43,247 nucleotides of DNA from the NCBI GenBank assembly GCA_903861305.1, contig CAIOTT010000036.1:1-43247 (forward strand), in the 5' to 3' direction. Shown one piece after another: positions 26,637-37,046 of the stretch (the first letter of the stretch is position 1; every line of letters starts with the position of its first letter). The translations under genes were made by a program, and so were the position numbers. The stretch comes from Candidatus Omnitrophota bacterium. GTDB lineage: Bacteria > Omnitrophota > Gorgyraeia > Zapsychrales > Fredricksoniimonadaceae. The notes beneath the pieces are model-generated. The model was not told the DNA's origin, did not search any database, and saw nothing but the letters and a program-made list of their open reading frames with translations.

Positions 26637-27494
26637 ATGAAAAAGAAAGATATTCACAGGATCGTTCACGCAGCTCTCAAAGAAGATGTCGGCCGTGGGG
26701 ATATCACGACGAACATCCTGGTCCCTTCGTCCCATAAAAGCCGTGCTGTTATTTTTATCAAGGAAGAGGCAGTTGTTTGCGGCGCCATTTTTGCATCCGA
26801 GGTTTTTCGCCAGCTAGACAGCGACCTTCAGGTCGTTCTGGAGCGCAAGGATGGCGATCGGGTCAGCAAAGGGGACGTGGTGATGCGCTTGTCCGGGCGG
26901 ACCCGCGCGATCCTTACCGGGGAACGCGTGGCGTTGAATTTCTTCAGTTATCTTACCGCCATTGCGACCCATACCCGCAAGTTCTGTGACGCTGTAAAAC
27001 CTTACCATGCCGAGATCCTTGATACGCGCAAAACAACACCCGGGCAGCGCGCCATGGAGCGTTACGCCGTCACGTGCGGCGGCGGTGTCAATCACCGGTT
27101 CAATCTCGACGCCATGGTCCTGATGAAGGATAACCATCGCGTGATCTCGCAAAAGAAGGAAAGGCTGGCCGATACGGTCCGCCGCCTGCATGCCAGGACC
27201 CACAAGAAGGTCGAGATCGAGGTTGATTATTTATGGGAACTGAAGGACATCCTTGAGGCTCATCCGGAGATGGTCCTTCTGGATAATATGAGCGTCGCGG
27301 ACCTCAAGAAAGCTGTCGCTTTGACCAGGAAATTCTGTTCCGAAGGAAAACGCCCGATCCTTGAGGCGTCGGGTGGCGTGACCCTTGATAATGTTCATAC
27401 GATCGCTTCGACCGGTGTGGACAGGATATCCGTAGGATCTTTGACGAATTCCCGTAAAGCGATCGACATGTCCCTGGAGTTGCTGGATGAATAG
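26637..27494 (+). CDS. nadC: Nicotinate-nucleotide (quinolinate) pyrophosphorylase, carboxylating
   Basis: ALKEDVGRGDITTN, DTRKTTPGQRAMERYAVTCGGGVNHRFNLDAMVLMKDNH, LEASGGVTLDNVHTIASTGVDRISVGSLT. Confidence 0.95.
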   Translation: MKKKDIHRIVHAALKEDVGRGDITTNILVPSSHKSRAVIFIKEEAVVCGAIFASEVFRQLDSDLQVVLERKDGDRVSKGDVVMRLSGRTRAILTGERVALNFFSYLTAIATHTRKFCDAVKPYHAEILDTRKTTPGQRAMERYAVTCGGGVNHRFNLDAMVLMKDNHRVISQKKERLADTVRRLHARTHKKVEIEVDYLWELKDILEAHPEMVLLDNMSVADLKKAVALTRKFCSEGKRPILEASGGVTLDNVHTIASTGVDRISVGSLTNSRKAIDMSLELLDE

Positions 27495-28176
27495 GTTTTT
27501 GGCTTTTTTGCTTGTATTTTTCACTGTCACAGGGGCCCTGCCCGCGTCGGGTGCTGAAGAAGCGCAGGTCCTGCAGGCGCCGCCTTCCGCCATCGCGGAT
27601 ATCTTTGACGATAAAGCCTTGATCGCCGGGTACGCCGCCAAGCTTGTGAACGCCTCCAAAGACCTCCTTTTGGCGATGATCAACGATGAAGCCCTTTCGG
27701 CTTATAAAAAGGCTGCGGCGGTGAGGGTTTTTCGTGACAAGTTCGCGCTTCAGATCGTTTCTCACGAGCGGATCATCGTGGAAAGGGTCCTTTTGAGGCA
27801 GATGCAGCGCCTTAATTCCATTTACCAGCAGATCGAGATCATGCACACACTCGTCATGATGGACAGGTCCCGCTATTTCGATTCCATGGCACCGCTTTTG
27901 CTGCAAAAAATGGACCATTACGATGTGTTTGTGAATGAACTTGCTTTTGCCGCGCTTGAAGATATCAATGCGGCTGTTGCGCCGCGGACGCGGGAGGCCC
28001 GTATCGAGTTGAATACGCTGCGCAAGGTGTTCTTTCTTTCCCGCAAGAAGCTGCAGAACGCGGATCCCCTGGAACCTAAACTCCGCAACAAATTGCAGGT
28101 CCTGCGCTGGGCCATCAAGGTCCTGGGGACTGAAGAGCTTAAGACTTTACCGTCGGAAGTTATTGCTCTCATGTAA
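27487..28176 (+). CDS. Predicted secreted/periplasmic protein of unknown function, helical
   Basis: Signal peptide MNRFLAFLLVFFTVTGALPASGAEE; translationally overlapping nadC. Confidence 0.65.
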   Translation: MNRFLAFLLVFFTVTGALPASGAEEAQVLQAPPSAIADIFDDKALIAGYAAKLVNASKDLLLAMINDEALSAYKKAAAVRVFRDKFALQIVSHERIIVERVLLRQMQRLNSIYQQIEIMHTLVMMDRSRYFDSMAPLLLQKMDHYDVFVNELAFAALEDINAAVAPRTREARIELNTLRKVFFLSRKKLQNADPLEPKLRNKLQVLRWAIKVLGTEELKTLPSEVIALM

Positions 28177-28186
28177 GGAGGGGCGT

Positions 28187-28735
28187 TTGATCATTTTATT
28201 CTTTTTTATCCTGTTGATAGGCCTTGGCGCTTTTGTTTTTGTCTTCATGAAAGGTCTCAAAGGGGTCGCCTCCGCAAAAGTTTCATTCAAGGAACCTCTG
28301 CCGTCCGAGCCTCTTCCCGTGCTTTCTGTCGATATTCCGGCGACTGTTTCGGAGATCAACCTCCTGAAAGATTTGCATCAGCAGACATTGCAGAAGGTGG
28401 TCAAACAGGAAGAGATGCTTGAAGAAAAGAACAAGATCATCACGGCTTTGCAGGAAGGGGCGCATACCAGCCATGAGCAGCAGGGGCAGATCGAAAGCAT
28501 TACGCAGATCTTTCAATCCCAGATCGAAGAACTGAAGGGCCAGAACAAGAAACTCAAAGACGAGCTTTCGCGTCTTATTGACGAAAATATGGACCTTCAG
28601 ACGAGGGTCTATGCTGCGCAGCCGGCGAAAGTTCTTGCTGAACCGCAACCGCCCACGGTCCAAGAGATCGTTCCCAAGCCCGCGAGTTCGCAGTCCGGCT
28701 TGTCCCTTCATGATGTCTTCGGTGACGAAGGCTGA
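28187..28735 (+). CDS. Membrane-anchored coiled-coil protein of unknown function
   Basis: TTG at 28187 behind AAGGAGGGG SD; single TM LIILFFFILLIGLGAFVFVFMKG then QQTLQKVVKQEEMLEEKNKIITALQ coiled coil. Confidence 0.6.
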   Translation: MIILFFFILLIGLGAFVFVFMKGLKGVASAKVSFKEPLPSEPLPVLSVDIPATVSEINLLKDLHQQTLQKVVKQEEMLEEKNKIITALQEGAHTSHEQQGQIESITQIFQSQIEELKGQNKKLKDELSRLIDENMDLQTRVYAAQPAKVLAEPQPPTVQEIVPKPASSQSGLSLHDVFGDEG

Positions 28736-28766
28736 GATACGGCATCAACGTGTTAAAGGAGGTCCT

Positions 28767-29342
28767 ATGGTTTCAGTCAGCAGGTTCTTATTGATTATTT
28801 CCCTTGCAGGAACATGTTTCTTAACAAGCAGTGTCCAAGCCCAGAAAGAGGAGTCATCCATGGAGAAGAAGTCAACCGTGATCGTTCTTGAGACCACACA
28901 GGGTAATGTCGAGGTCAGGTTATTTGATGATGTCGCCCCTAAAACGTGCGAGAATTTTGCCGGACTCGCGGCCAAGGGTTATTATGATGGCGTGATCTTT
29001 CATCGCGTGATCAAGGGTTTCATGATCCAGGGTGGTGATCCGACGGGGACGGGCCGCGGCGGCGAGAGCCTCTGGGGCGCGGATTTTGATGATGAGATCT
29101 CTCCCTCGGCTACATTCAACAAACCGGGCATCCTGGCCATGGCCAATCGCGGGCCGGGGACCAACGGAAGCCAGTTCTTTATTACGGTCGCCGCCACACC
29201 GTGGCTGAACAACCACCACACGATCTTCGGCGAGGTTGTTGCCGGTTACGATGTTGTCGCGAAGATAGAGAACGTTAAGGTTGGGCCCGGTGACCGTCCG
29301 GTCGAGGAGCAGAAGATCATCAAAGCGTATGTGAAGAAGTAA
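28767..29342 (+). CDS. Secreted peptidyl-prolyl cis-trans isomerase (cyclophilin type)
   Basis: VIVLETTQGNVEVRLFDDVAPKTCENFAGLAAKGYYDGVIFHRVIKGFMIQGGDPTGTGRGG; AAAGGAGG SD. Confidence 0.95.
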   Translation: MVSVSRFLLIISLAGTCFLTSSVQAQKEESSMEKKSTVIVLETTQGNVEVRLFDDVAPKTCENFAGLAAKGYYDGVIFHRVIKGFMIQGGDPTGTGRGGESLWGADFDDEISPSATFNKPGILAMANRGPGTNGSQFFITVAATPWLNNHHTIFGEVVAGYDVVAKIENVKVGPGDRPVEEQKIIKAYVKK

Positions 29343-30288
29343 CGTAAGCGTTCAAACGCGTCACAACGGCGTCGAGCGTATCCAGCTGCATGAGTTCGGT
29401 CCGAAGTTTTGATACGCCGGGAAGGCCTTTTAAATAGCCCACGTAATGCTTACGGAAGGCAAGAACAGGATTACGGCAGCTCTTGTTCCGGCAGGCATCT
29501 TCCAGGTGGCAGATGCACAGCTTGATCCGGTCCTCGATCGAAGCGTCCGGAAGGGTTTCTCCGGTCTTCAGGTAGTGTTTGGCTTGCTGGAAGATCCAGG
29601 GGTTGGCGACGGCGCCGCGGCCGATCATTACGCCGTCGCAGCCAGTGGCGAACATCGCCTTAACGTCCATCGGCGAGATGATGTCGCCGTTGCCGATGAG
29701 AGGGATCGAGATACATTTCTTTATGCGTTCCAGCCACGCCCAGTCCGCGAAGCCCCGATGGGCCTGGGCGCGTGTGCGGCAATGAAGCGTCAGCATTTTG
29801 GCGCCCGCCGCTTCCACCATCCTGGCCACATCCTCAATAACGATGGAATCATGGTCCCAGCCGAGCCTGGTCTTTACGGTCACCGGCAACTTCGTTCCCG
29901 CGACGGTTGCCTTGACGACTTTTTCAAACAGTCCAAGGTCGCGCAAAAGGCCGGCCCCTTCCGTGCGGGCCACATGGTTCTTGACCCAGCAGCCGCAATT
30001 GATGTCGATGAAATCAGGGTTGAACTGTTCCGCGATCGCGGCGGCTTCTTTAAGGGCTTCTGGCCGTGAACCGAACAGCTGGATGCCGACAGGACGTTCT
30101 TCGTCCAGGATCTCAATTTTCTTGATGGCCCGGGGTACGTTCCTGATCAAAGCTTCTGCCGCGGTGAATTCCGTGACCGTGATATCCGCGCCCAGTTTCT
30201 TGCAGATCAACCGGAAGGAAAGGTCGGTCACATCTTCCATGGGCGCGAGCACGAGAGGCTGGTAAAGGTCATAATTACCTAATTTCAT
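29320..30288 (-). CDS. dus: tRNA-dihydrouridine synthase
   Basis: LVLAPMEDVTDLSFRLICKKLGAD, FIDINCGCWVKNHVARTEGAGLLRD, LTLHCRTRAQAHRGFADWAW; tail-to-tail overlap with the cyclophilin gene. Confidence 0.92.
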   Translation of the reverse strand: MKLGNYDLYQPLVLAPMEDVTDLSFRLICKKLGADITVTEFTAAEALIRNVPRAIKKIEILDEERPVGIQLFGSRPEALKEAAAIAEQFNPDFIDINCGCWVKNHVARTEGAGLLRDLGLFEKVVKATVAGTKLPVTVKTRLGWDHDSIVIEDVARMVEAAGAKMLTLHCRTRAQAHRGFADWAWLERIKKCISIPLIGNGDIISPMDVKAMFATGCDGVMIGRGAVANPWIFQQAKHYLKTGETLPDASIEDRIKLCICHLEDACRNKSCRNPVLAFRKHYVGYLKGLPGVSKLRTELMQLDTLDAVVTRLNAYVTSSHTL

Positions 30289-30317
30289 GAATGGGATTAT
30301 ATGCTACAATTGCCGCC

Positions 30318-31619
30318 ATGACAAAAGTTTCCTTTATTACATTAGGTTGCCGTGCGAACCAGGCGGAGACCGCTGTGCTTGAAGATCTTTTCCGCGATAA
30401 AGGTTTTGTCCTTGCTGATCAAGATGCGCCCAGCGATATTGCGGTCATTAATTCATGCACTGTTACCGGCGAGGCTGACCGGGCAACACTCAAGATCATG
30501 GACCGTGCCCGCCGGTTGAATCCAGCTGTGCGCATCGCCCTTATCGGATGCCTGGCGCAGGTGCAGAAGGAAAAGCTCCTCGCGCTGGAGAATGTCCGTT
30601 GGGTCGTAGGTACGGCGCGCAAAATGTCTTTGGCGGATATCATCCGTGAGGATGCCGCTGATGAGGATGGGTCCGATGCCGGAAGGTTGATCGTTGCTCC
30701 TATCCGGCGCGGGCCTTTTTCGATGCCGCTGACATCTTCCTTTGGCCGCCGCACGAGGGCCAATCTCAAGATCCAGGACGGGTGTGATAATGCCTGCGCT
30801 TACTGCGAGGTCCCTTTTGCCAGGGGGGGTGGGCGTTCAAGGGTCTTTTCTGATGTCCTTGCTGAAGCGCGGGCACTCGTTGATGCCGGTTATCAGGAGA
30901 TCGTTCTGACAGGGATCAACCTGGGGGCCTATGCCTATGAAAGCAGGACCATTGTGCATATTATCAGGCAGATGGAGAAGATCAAAGGTCTTGCCAGGAT
31001 AAGGATATCTTCCCTTGAGTATGCGCCGTGGATCGGCGCTCTGGCTGGCCTGATGCAGCCGTCGCATAAGTTATGCCGCTTTCTGCATATCCCTGTTCAG
31101 AGCGGGTGTGACCGCATCCTGGCGCACATGGGGCGGGCGTACACGTCGAGTGATGTAAGGGTTTTGCTGGAACGCATCGTCCGCAAGGTACCAGGCGTTA
31201 TGCTGGGCACGGATGTTATTGTGGGCTTTCCAGGTGAATCCGACAGTGATTTTGAGCAGACGTGTGATTTTCTGGAAAGTTCCCCTTTTCATTATTTTCA
31301 TGTGTTCAGTTATTCCCACAGGCAGCGGGCGCGCAGCCGGTCGTTCAAAGGCGCCGTTCCGGCTGAGGTCATTCATGCCCGTTCCCTGCGATTGCGGGCG
31401 CTCAGCCAGAAGAAACGGCAGGCCTTTCTTAACAGCAGCATTGGGTCGGTGGGAAACGCGCTTTTTGAGCAGAAAAAAGGAAGGTATTGGGTCGGTCATC
31501 TGGACAATTATGTTACAATAAAATTGTTGTCCGAGCAGAGTATCCGTAACAGGATCATCCGTGTGAAGCTGCAGGAGCTTGACGACGGATGTGTCATAGC
31601 ACAAGAGGATGGAGGATGA
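30318..31619 (+). CDS. mtaB: tRNA t6A37 methylthiotransferase, MtaB-like
   Basis: FITLGCRANQAETAVLEDLF, INSCTVTGEADRATLKIMDRARR, KIQDGCDNACAYCEVPFARGGGRSR, DVIVGFPGESDSDFEQT. Confidence 0.92.
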   Translation: MTKVSFITLGCRANQAETAVLEDLFRDKGFVLADQDAPSDIAVINSCTVTGEADRATLKIMDRARRLNPAVRIALIGCLAQVQKEKLLALENVRWVVGTARKMSLADIIREDAADEDGSDAGRLIVAPIRRGPFSMPLTSSFGRRTRANLKIQDGCDNACAYCEVPFARGGGRSRVFSDVLAEARALVDAGYQEIVLTGINLGAYAYESRTIVHIIRQMEKIKGLARIRISSLEYAPWIGALAGLMQPSHKLCRFLHIPVQSGCDRILAHMGRAYTSSDVRVLLERIVRKVPGVMLGTDVIVGFPGESDSDFEQTCDFLESSPFHYFHVFSYSHRQRARSRSFKGAVPAEVIHARSLRLRALSQKKRQAFLNSSIGSVGNALFEQKKGRYWVGHLDNYVTIKLLSEQSIRNRIIRVKLQELDDGCVIAQEDGG

Positions 31620-33010
31620 ACGTTTTCATGAGGACGTTGATGATCGCCGTGTTGTTCAGTCTGTTTTCTTTGTGCCCTTTGGCCGAGGCTCAGGAGAAGA
31701 TCGACCTGAAAAAACCGATCACATTCACCGACCAGGACCGTGTTCTGGTCTTCGCGCCGCATCCCGATGATGAGAGCATTGCCGCGGGGGGAGTGATCCA
31801 GCAGGCTCTAAAAGCCGGCGCGAAGGTCAAGGTCTGTCTGGTCACTTACGGGGAGAATAATGAATTCTCCTTCATTGTCTACGAACGGCGGATCGTGCTC
31901 AAGCCGAAGGAATTCCTGCGTCTGGGAGAAGTGCGCCATCAGGAGAGCCTTGACGCATTGGCTTTATTGGGGGTCCCTCTTGAAAATGTTGTTTCCCTCG
32001 GATATCCGGATTACGGGACCATGGAGATATTCTTGAAGTATTGGGGTGAAACGAAGCCTTTCCGGAGCATGCTATCACGCAAGCGCGTTGTGCCGTTCAG
32101 TGACGCGCTTTCGCCGGGATCACCTTATGTCGGTGAAAGCATGCTGAGGGACTTCAAGCGTGTGATCGAGGATTATAGACCGACGAAGATATTCATGCCC
32201 AATCCGGGCGATGTCAACAGGGACCATCGGGCGACCCCTCTTTTTACCCAGGTCGCTTTGTGGGAATTGGAAGACCGCGGTCAGATCACGCCTCCTGAAA
32301 TATTCAGTTACATTGTTCATGTTGCCGGATGGCCTGTCCCCAGGGGATATTTCCCCCAGCAGCAGCTGCTTTTGCCGCCGTCCCTTGAGAAGAGCGGGAT
32401 GTCCTGGATCGAGCAGCCGCTTGATCCAGATGAAATATCAAAGAAATACGACGCTGTCATGAAATATCCGACCCAGGTCAAGTATGCGCCGCACTACCTG
32501 GTCACCTTTGTCCGGCGTGACGAGCTGTTCGAGAAATTTTCTTCTTTGTCCATTCACCGGCAGCTGGCCTCGGACAGTGAGCTTGTCTGGGCGTACGTGG
32601 GTGTTAATGAGCCGCCCAAAGGCCGTTTTAAAAGCGATGCCACGGACCATTTTGCCCAACTTGCGTACGCGCGTCAGGGGAATTATCTCGTGGTGAAGGT
32701 TGTCCTTAAGCGGGTCCTTGACAAGGAATTCGGCTTGTCCGTGTTCCTGATCGGTTACAACGCGAGGGTCCCGTTCTCGACGATGCCAAAGATAAGCCTG
32801 CTTGTCGGCTTGAACGGTTTTCATATCAAGGATAAGAAAAAGACCATCGTTCCCAAGGATGTTATTTTTATCGAGAATGAGAAAGAATTGTTGTTCAAGG
32901 TCCCGTTATCCCTGCTGGGAAACCCTGACCGCGTCTTAACTTCCGCGAAAACCATGCTCTACGACCTCACGCTGGACGAACTTGCCTGGCGGATCCTGGA
33001 GCTCCCGTGA
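31616..33010 (+). CDS. Secreted PIG-L family deacetylase
   Basis: Signal peptide; VLVFAPHPDDESIAAGGVIQQALKAGAKVKVCLVTYGE; NPGDVNRDHRATPLF. Confidence 0.85.
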   Translation: MNVFMRTLMIAVLFSLFSLCPLAEAQEKIDLKKPITFTDQDRVLVFAPHPDDESIAAGGVIQQALKAGAKVKVCLVTYGENNEFSFIVYERRIVLKPKEFLRLGEVRHQESLDALALLGVPLENVVSLGYPDYGTMEIFLKYWGETKPFRSMLSRKRVVPFSDALSPGSPYVGESMLRDFKRVIEDYRPTKIFMPNPGDVNRDHRATPLFTQVALWELEDRGQITPPEIFSYIVHVAGWPVPRGYFPQQQLLLPPSLEKSGMSWIEQPLDPDEISKKYDAVMKYPTQVKYAPHYLVTFVRRDELFEKFSSLSIHRQLASDSELVWAYVGVNEPPKGRFKSDATDHFAQLAYARQGNYLVVKVVLKRVLDKEFGLSVFLIGYNARVPFSTMPKISLLVGLNGFHIKDKKKTIVPKDVIFIENEKELLFKVPLSLLGNPDRVLTSAKTMLYDLTLDELAWRILELP

Positions 33011-33654
33011 AGGCGGTCATTCGTCCTTATCAGGCTTCGGACCGTGATGCGTTGCGCCAGATCGCTTATGATACAGCTTTGATGGGTCGCAGCGCGGATG
33101 CTTTCTTCGAGGGGGAAGAATTCCTTAAAGATGCTTTGACGGCGTATTTTACAGATCATGAGCCAGAGAGTTCCTGGATCGCGGAAGTGGATGGCGCCAT
33201 CGCCGGGTATGTTATCGCCGCGAGGGATGAGTCCAGGATGTGGAAATGTTTTCTGTTAAGGATACTGCCTGAACTCCTGGTCGAGTTCCTCCGTTCGGGC
33301 ATGATCTTCAAGGTGACCAATCTCAGGCTTGTCAAGGGGGTTATCGCGGGGTGGTTCAGCGGTGAACTTAAAGCTCCCGATCTTTCCAAGGAATATCCGG
33401 CCGTTCTTCATATTAATATCAAGGATGGCCTGCGTGGTGCCGGCGCAGGCACGGCGCTCTTGAACGTCCTGCTGGATTCTTTTCGCCGTGACGGGGTGAA
33501 GGGGATCCGCCTGGCCACCATGTCTGACAAGGGCGCGTCCTTTTTCAAAAAGAACGGTTTTACGCAGCTTTTTGAAGGCAAACGTTCATATTTCAATGAA
33601 GCGGCAGGTTTTGAGGTCCCTCTGTATATTTTCGGCATGAAATTGACCCCTTAA
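33007..33654 (+). CDS. GNAT family N-acetyltransferase
   Basis: LHINIKDGLRGAGAGTALLNVLLDSFRRDGVKGIRLATMSDKGASFFKKNGFTQLFEGKRSYF. Confidence 0.82.
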   Translation: MKAVIRPYQASDRDALRQIAYDTALMGRSADAFFEGEEFLKDALTAYFTDHEPESSWIAEVDGAIAGYVIAARDESRMWKCFLLRILPELLVEFLRSGMIFKVTNLRLVKGVIAGWFSGELKAPDLSKEYPAVLHINIKDGLRGAGAGTALLNVLLDSFRRDGVKGIRLATMSDKGASFFKKNGFTQLFEGKRSYFNEAAGFEVPLYIFGMKLTP

Positions 33655-33710
33655 GGACAAGCGTTGTTGAGCCCCGTCGTGTGAGGGCTGGCACAGGAGA
33701 AAGGAACATC

Positions 33711-35339
33711 TTGAAGAACATCATTATCCTTACGCTTTTTAGTTGTTTTATTTTTTTCTGTGGCAACAATATTGTCAGCCTGACGAGTCCCGACGAGGTC
33801 TTTTATGTCCAGACAGCCAAGGAAATGGCGCGGCAGGGGACATGGGTGACGCCATATATTTTTGGCCAGCCGCAGTTTGAAAAACCGGTCCTGACGTATG
33901 ATCTGATTCGCGCCGGTTTTCTTTTGTTCAAGGAAACGCCGTTCGCGGCGAGGTTTTTTCCCGCCCTTTTTGCCCTGATCGGCATATTGGCTGTTTATTT
34001 CATGGCCGCTATGGCCTGGCAGGATGAAAGCAAGGCGTTCATGGCTGCGCTGGTGCTCATGACCTCCGGCCTTTACATCGGCCTGGCGCGCACGGTCTTT
34101 ACGGACATGATCTTTTCTGTTTTCATCCTCCTGAGCCTGACGTCATTTTACGCCGCGTTCAGTCGTCCGGCGTGGAAAACATCAGGGCTTCTTCTGTTCC
34201 ATGTCTTTGCCGCGCTGGCGGTACTGACCAAGGGCCCTTTGGGATTCGCCATACCTTTGCTGATCGTGGTGATATTTCTTTTGTTGCGCAAGGATATCTC
34301 CTTTATCAATGCCGCCGGGTTTTGGTGGGGCCTGCTGCTTTTCTTGTTGTTATCGCTGCCCTGGTATATCGTTATCCTGCGGCTTTACGACGGGACATTT
34401 ATCCGCGAGTTCTTCTATAACGACCATTGGCGCCGGCTTATCGAAGCCGAGCATCTCAAGAATGACCGCTGGTATTTTTATCCCGCCTCTATGGCCCTCT
34501 GCATGTTCCCGTGGGTCTTGTTCGTGGTGGCAGCCTGCGTGACAGCGTTCAAAGCGTTCTTTAAGCGTGAGGGACCGCTTTTTCAGACTTTTCTGATCGT
34601 CTGGATCATGGTTGTGTTCGTGATCTTCCAGACAGCGCATTCCAAGCTGGTGAGTTATATCTTCCCTTTATTTCCTGCGCTGGCCCTATTGGCCGGGGAA
34701 TGCCTCTTTGAACGTACGCAGCGTAAAGACGCGCCTTTGTCGAGGTTGTTCATCGGAACATGCGGACTGCTGGCCCTTATTCCTGTCGCGTTCCTTGTGG
34801 CGGCTGTGAAATATCCCGCGTATCTTCCTCCAAAACCTCTTTTTTTGACAGGGATGGTCGTGGAATTGTTGTTCATCGCCGTTGCCGGCGTCGCCGTATA
34901 CTTGAAGAATGCCCGTTTGTCCGCGGGCATCTTTAGTTTGCAAATGCCGCTGCTTGTTTTTTTATTGTTCGCTGTCCACCAGAACATTGAACCATATGTT
35001 TCAACCCAGGACGCGGCCTCCTGGTTAATGAACGGGCGGACTGTCAACGGCAAGATCCTGACCTCTAAATTCTTTGCCAGGGCGGTGCTTTTTTATACGG
35101 GGAAAGATGTGGTCCTGATGAATGTGAACAGCACGAATTTCTTCAGTCCTCATCCAGTCCCTGATCTGAATACGGAAGCCAAGGTCCTGGATTTCTTGAA
35201 AAGTCAGCCGGAAACTTACGGGATACTGAAGAAGGATTCCTGGAAACAGCTCAAAGGTATTTGTGAGGGTCATGGGTTCCTTGCCGAGTTGCTTAATGTG
35301 ATCGGTGATGAGTATGTCGTCAGGGTCGCGGCGCACTAA
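33711..35339 (+). CDS. ArnT/PMT-type (GT39/GT83-like) membrane glycosyltransferase
   Basis: VSLTSPDEVFYVQTAKEMARQGTWVTPYIFGQPQFEKPVLTYDLIRAGFLLF; multiple TM helices; TTG start with AGGAGAAAGG SD. Confidence 0.82.
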   Translation: MKNIIILTLFSCFIFFCGNNIVSLTSPDEVFYVQTAKEMARQGTWVTPYIFGQPQFEKPVLTYDLIRAGFLLFKETPFAARFFPALFALIGILAVYFMAAMAWQDESKAFMAALVLMTSGLYIGLARTVFTDMIFSVFILLSLTSFYAAFSRPAWKTSGLLLFHVFAALAVLTKGPLGFAIPLLIVVIFLLLRKDISFINAAGFWWGLLLFLLLSLPWYIVILRLYDGTFIREFFYNDHWRRLIEAEHLKNDRWYFYPASMALCMFPWVLFVVAACVTAFKAFFKREGPLFQTFLIVWIMVVFVIFQTAHSKLVSYIFPLFPALALLAGECLFERTQRKDAPLSRLFIGTCGLLALIPVAFLVAAVKYPAYLPPKPLFLTGMVVELLFIAVAGVAVYLKNARLSAGIFSLQMPLLVFLLFAVHQNIEPYVSTQDAASWLMNGRTVNGKILTSKFFARAVLFYTGKDVVLMNVNSTNFFSPHPVPDLNTEAKVLDFLKSQPETYGILKKDSWKQLKGICEGHGFLAELLNVIGDEYVVRVAAH

Positions 35340-35634
35340 GGAACGATCAGGCAAGAGCCGTCCGCGCAGGAAAAAGATCGTTCGCTGTGCGGGCTTTGTT
35401 GTTTATATTCTCTGTTGCTCTGATGGGACGTTCTATACCGGTTATACCAAAGACCTGAAGGCACGCCTTAAGCTTCATAATTCCGGGCGCGGGGCCAAAT
35501 ATGTCCGGGGAAGAACGCCTGTCCGGCTTGTTTATTTCAAGCCGTATCGCTACTACAAGTCTGCTGTTAAGGAAGAAGCCCGGATCAAGGCGCTCACGCG
35601 TCAGGACAAAGAGAGATTGATCATACAATGCTGA
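35305..35634 (+). CDS. GIY-YIG nuclease superfamily protein
   Basis: FVVYILCCSDGTFYTGYTKDLKARLKLHNSGRGAKYVRGRTPVRLVYFK. Confidence 0.92.
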   Translation: MMSMSSGSRRTKERSGKSRPRRKKIVRCAGFVVYILCCSDGTFYTGYTKDLKARLKLHNSGRGAKYVRGRTPVRLVYFKPYRYYKSAVKEEARIKALTRQDKERLIIQC

Positions 35635-37046
35635 TACTGCGCAGGATCGTCTTTTACACATTTCTATTGTTGTACCTTATCCTTTGTCCGGGATTGTTGC
35701 TCTACGCCTCCGGGTATATTTTTGATCCTTTGACCCGCGAAGTGGCGCGCACAGGATTGATCCACTTGAATTCCATCCCTCCGGGAGCGAACGTTTATCT
35801 GGAGCGCAGCCGTTTTATTCAGAGGACCCCCGCGACCCTCGAAAAGCTTTACCCGGGTGATTACAGGGTCACCATTGAACTTCCCGGATACAGGATGTGG
35901 ACGCAGAAAGTCGCTGTCAAGCCAGGCAAGGCGACAGCTTTTGACAAGGTCCTTCTTCTTCCCAGGGACCTATCGTCGAAGGAGGTCCTTGAGGGGGTCT
36001 ATAAGCAGATCTATATATTACCGGGGACAGATCTTCTTCTTGCCGCCAGGTCCACGGAGCTTGAAAGCTTCCAGCTGTATAATATCAAGGATAACAAGGC
36101 GGTGCCTCTGGTCGGGGCAGGGTCTTCATGGCGTTCTTTTTCCGTTATATCCCTTTTTCATGAGGACGAAAGCCGGTCGTTCATCCTTTACGGCGGGGGC
36201 TTATGGGAAAGGAAATATCTTCTGGTCAATGTGAAAGGTGACGCGCCTGTTATCACGGATATTACAAAACTCCTGGCCCGTGATCCTTTGCTCATCGAAT
36301 GGGATCCGCTGGAACCTGATCAGATCTTTGCGATCTATTCCGATGCCATTGACCGTATCAATACCGCCACCGCTGCCGTCTATCCCAGGGATATCGAGAA
36401 CGTGAAAGGCTGCGGTTTTCAGAACAACCGTGTTTATCTGATGACCGCCGATGATCACTTTATCAAGTATGCCCACGACAAGGCCAGGGTGGAACCTTTT
36501 CTCCTGGCCGAACGTTTTGATCCCCGCATCCTTTCAAGAAAAGTATTTTACCGTATTTTCGCGCCTGAGGATAACAGGGTATTCCTTCTCGGGGAGAACG
36601 GCAGCCTCTTGTCCAATCATCCCCCGTACGGCATCATCGATAAGGGTGTGCTGGGGGTGAAGTTCAATGACCATGGAAGAACATTCATGAGCTGGACATC
36701 GTCGACGATCGCCGTGTTTGACCAGGGCGATGAAAAAAAAGAGGCTCATGGAGGGAACGCTATCAAGACTGTCTTTCGGACAGGGCAGGATATCCGCCAA
36801 TGCTTCTGGGCACTCGATGCGTCCCATATCGTCTGCAATGATAACGACAGGATACTTCTGATCGAGGTTGAACCTCAGGGCGAAGAACACAGTGAGTTCA
36901 TCGCGGCTGTCAAGAAGGGGACGTCGATCTTCTTCAGCAATGCCACGGGGTGTGTTTATTTCCTGGATGAGGGGAGCCGTTTTCAGCGCATCCAGCTTGT
37001 GCCGCCGGAAAATCTTGTCCAGAAATTCCTAAATGAAAGGGATTGA
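35628..37046 (+). CDS. PEGA domain-containing membrane-anchored protein
   Basis: N-terminal TM; LIHLNSIPPGANVYLERSRFIQRTPATLEKLYPGDYRVTIELPGYRMWTQKVAVKPGKA. Confidence 0.8.
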   Translation: MLILRRIVFYTFLLLYLILCPGLLLYASGYIFDPLTREVARTGLIHLNSIPPGANVYLERSRFIQRTPATLEKLYPGDYRVTIELPGYRMWTQKVAVKPGKATAFDKVLLLPRDLSSKEVLEGVYKQIYILPGTDLLLAARSTELESFQLYNIKDNKAVPLVGAGSSWRSFSVISLFHEDESRSFILYGGGLWERKYLLVNVKGDAPVITDITKLLARDPLLIEWDPLEPDQIFAIYSDAIDRINTATAAVYPRDIENVKGCGFQNNRVYLMTADDHFIKYAHDKARVEPFLLAERFDPRILSRKVFYRIFAPEDNRVFLLGENGSLLSNHPPYGIIDKGVLGVKFNDHGRTFMSWTSSTIAVFDQGDEKKEAHGGNAIKTVFRTGQDIRQCFWALDASHIVCNDNDRILLIEVEPQGEEHSEFIAAVKKGTSIFFSNATGCVYFLDEGSRFQRIQLVPPENLVQKFLNERD

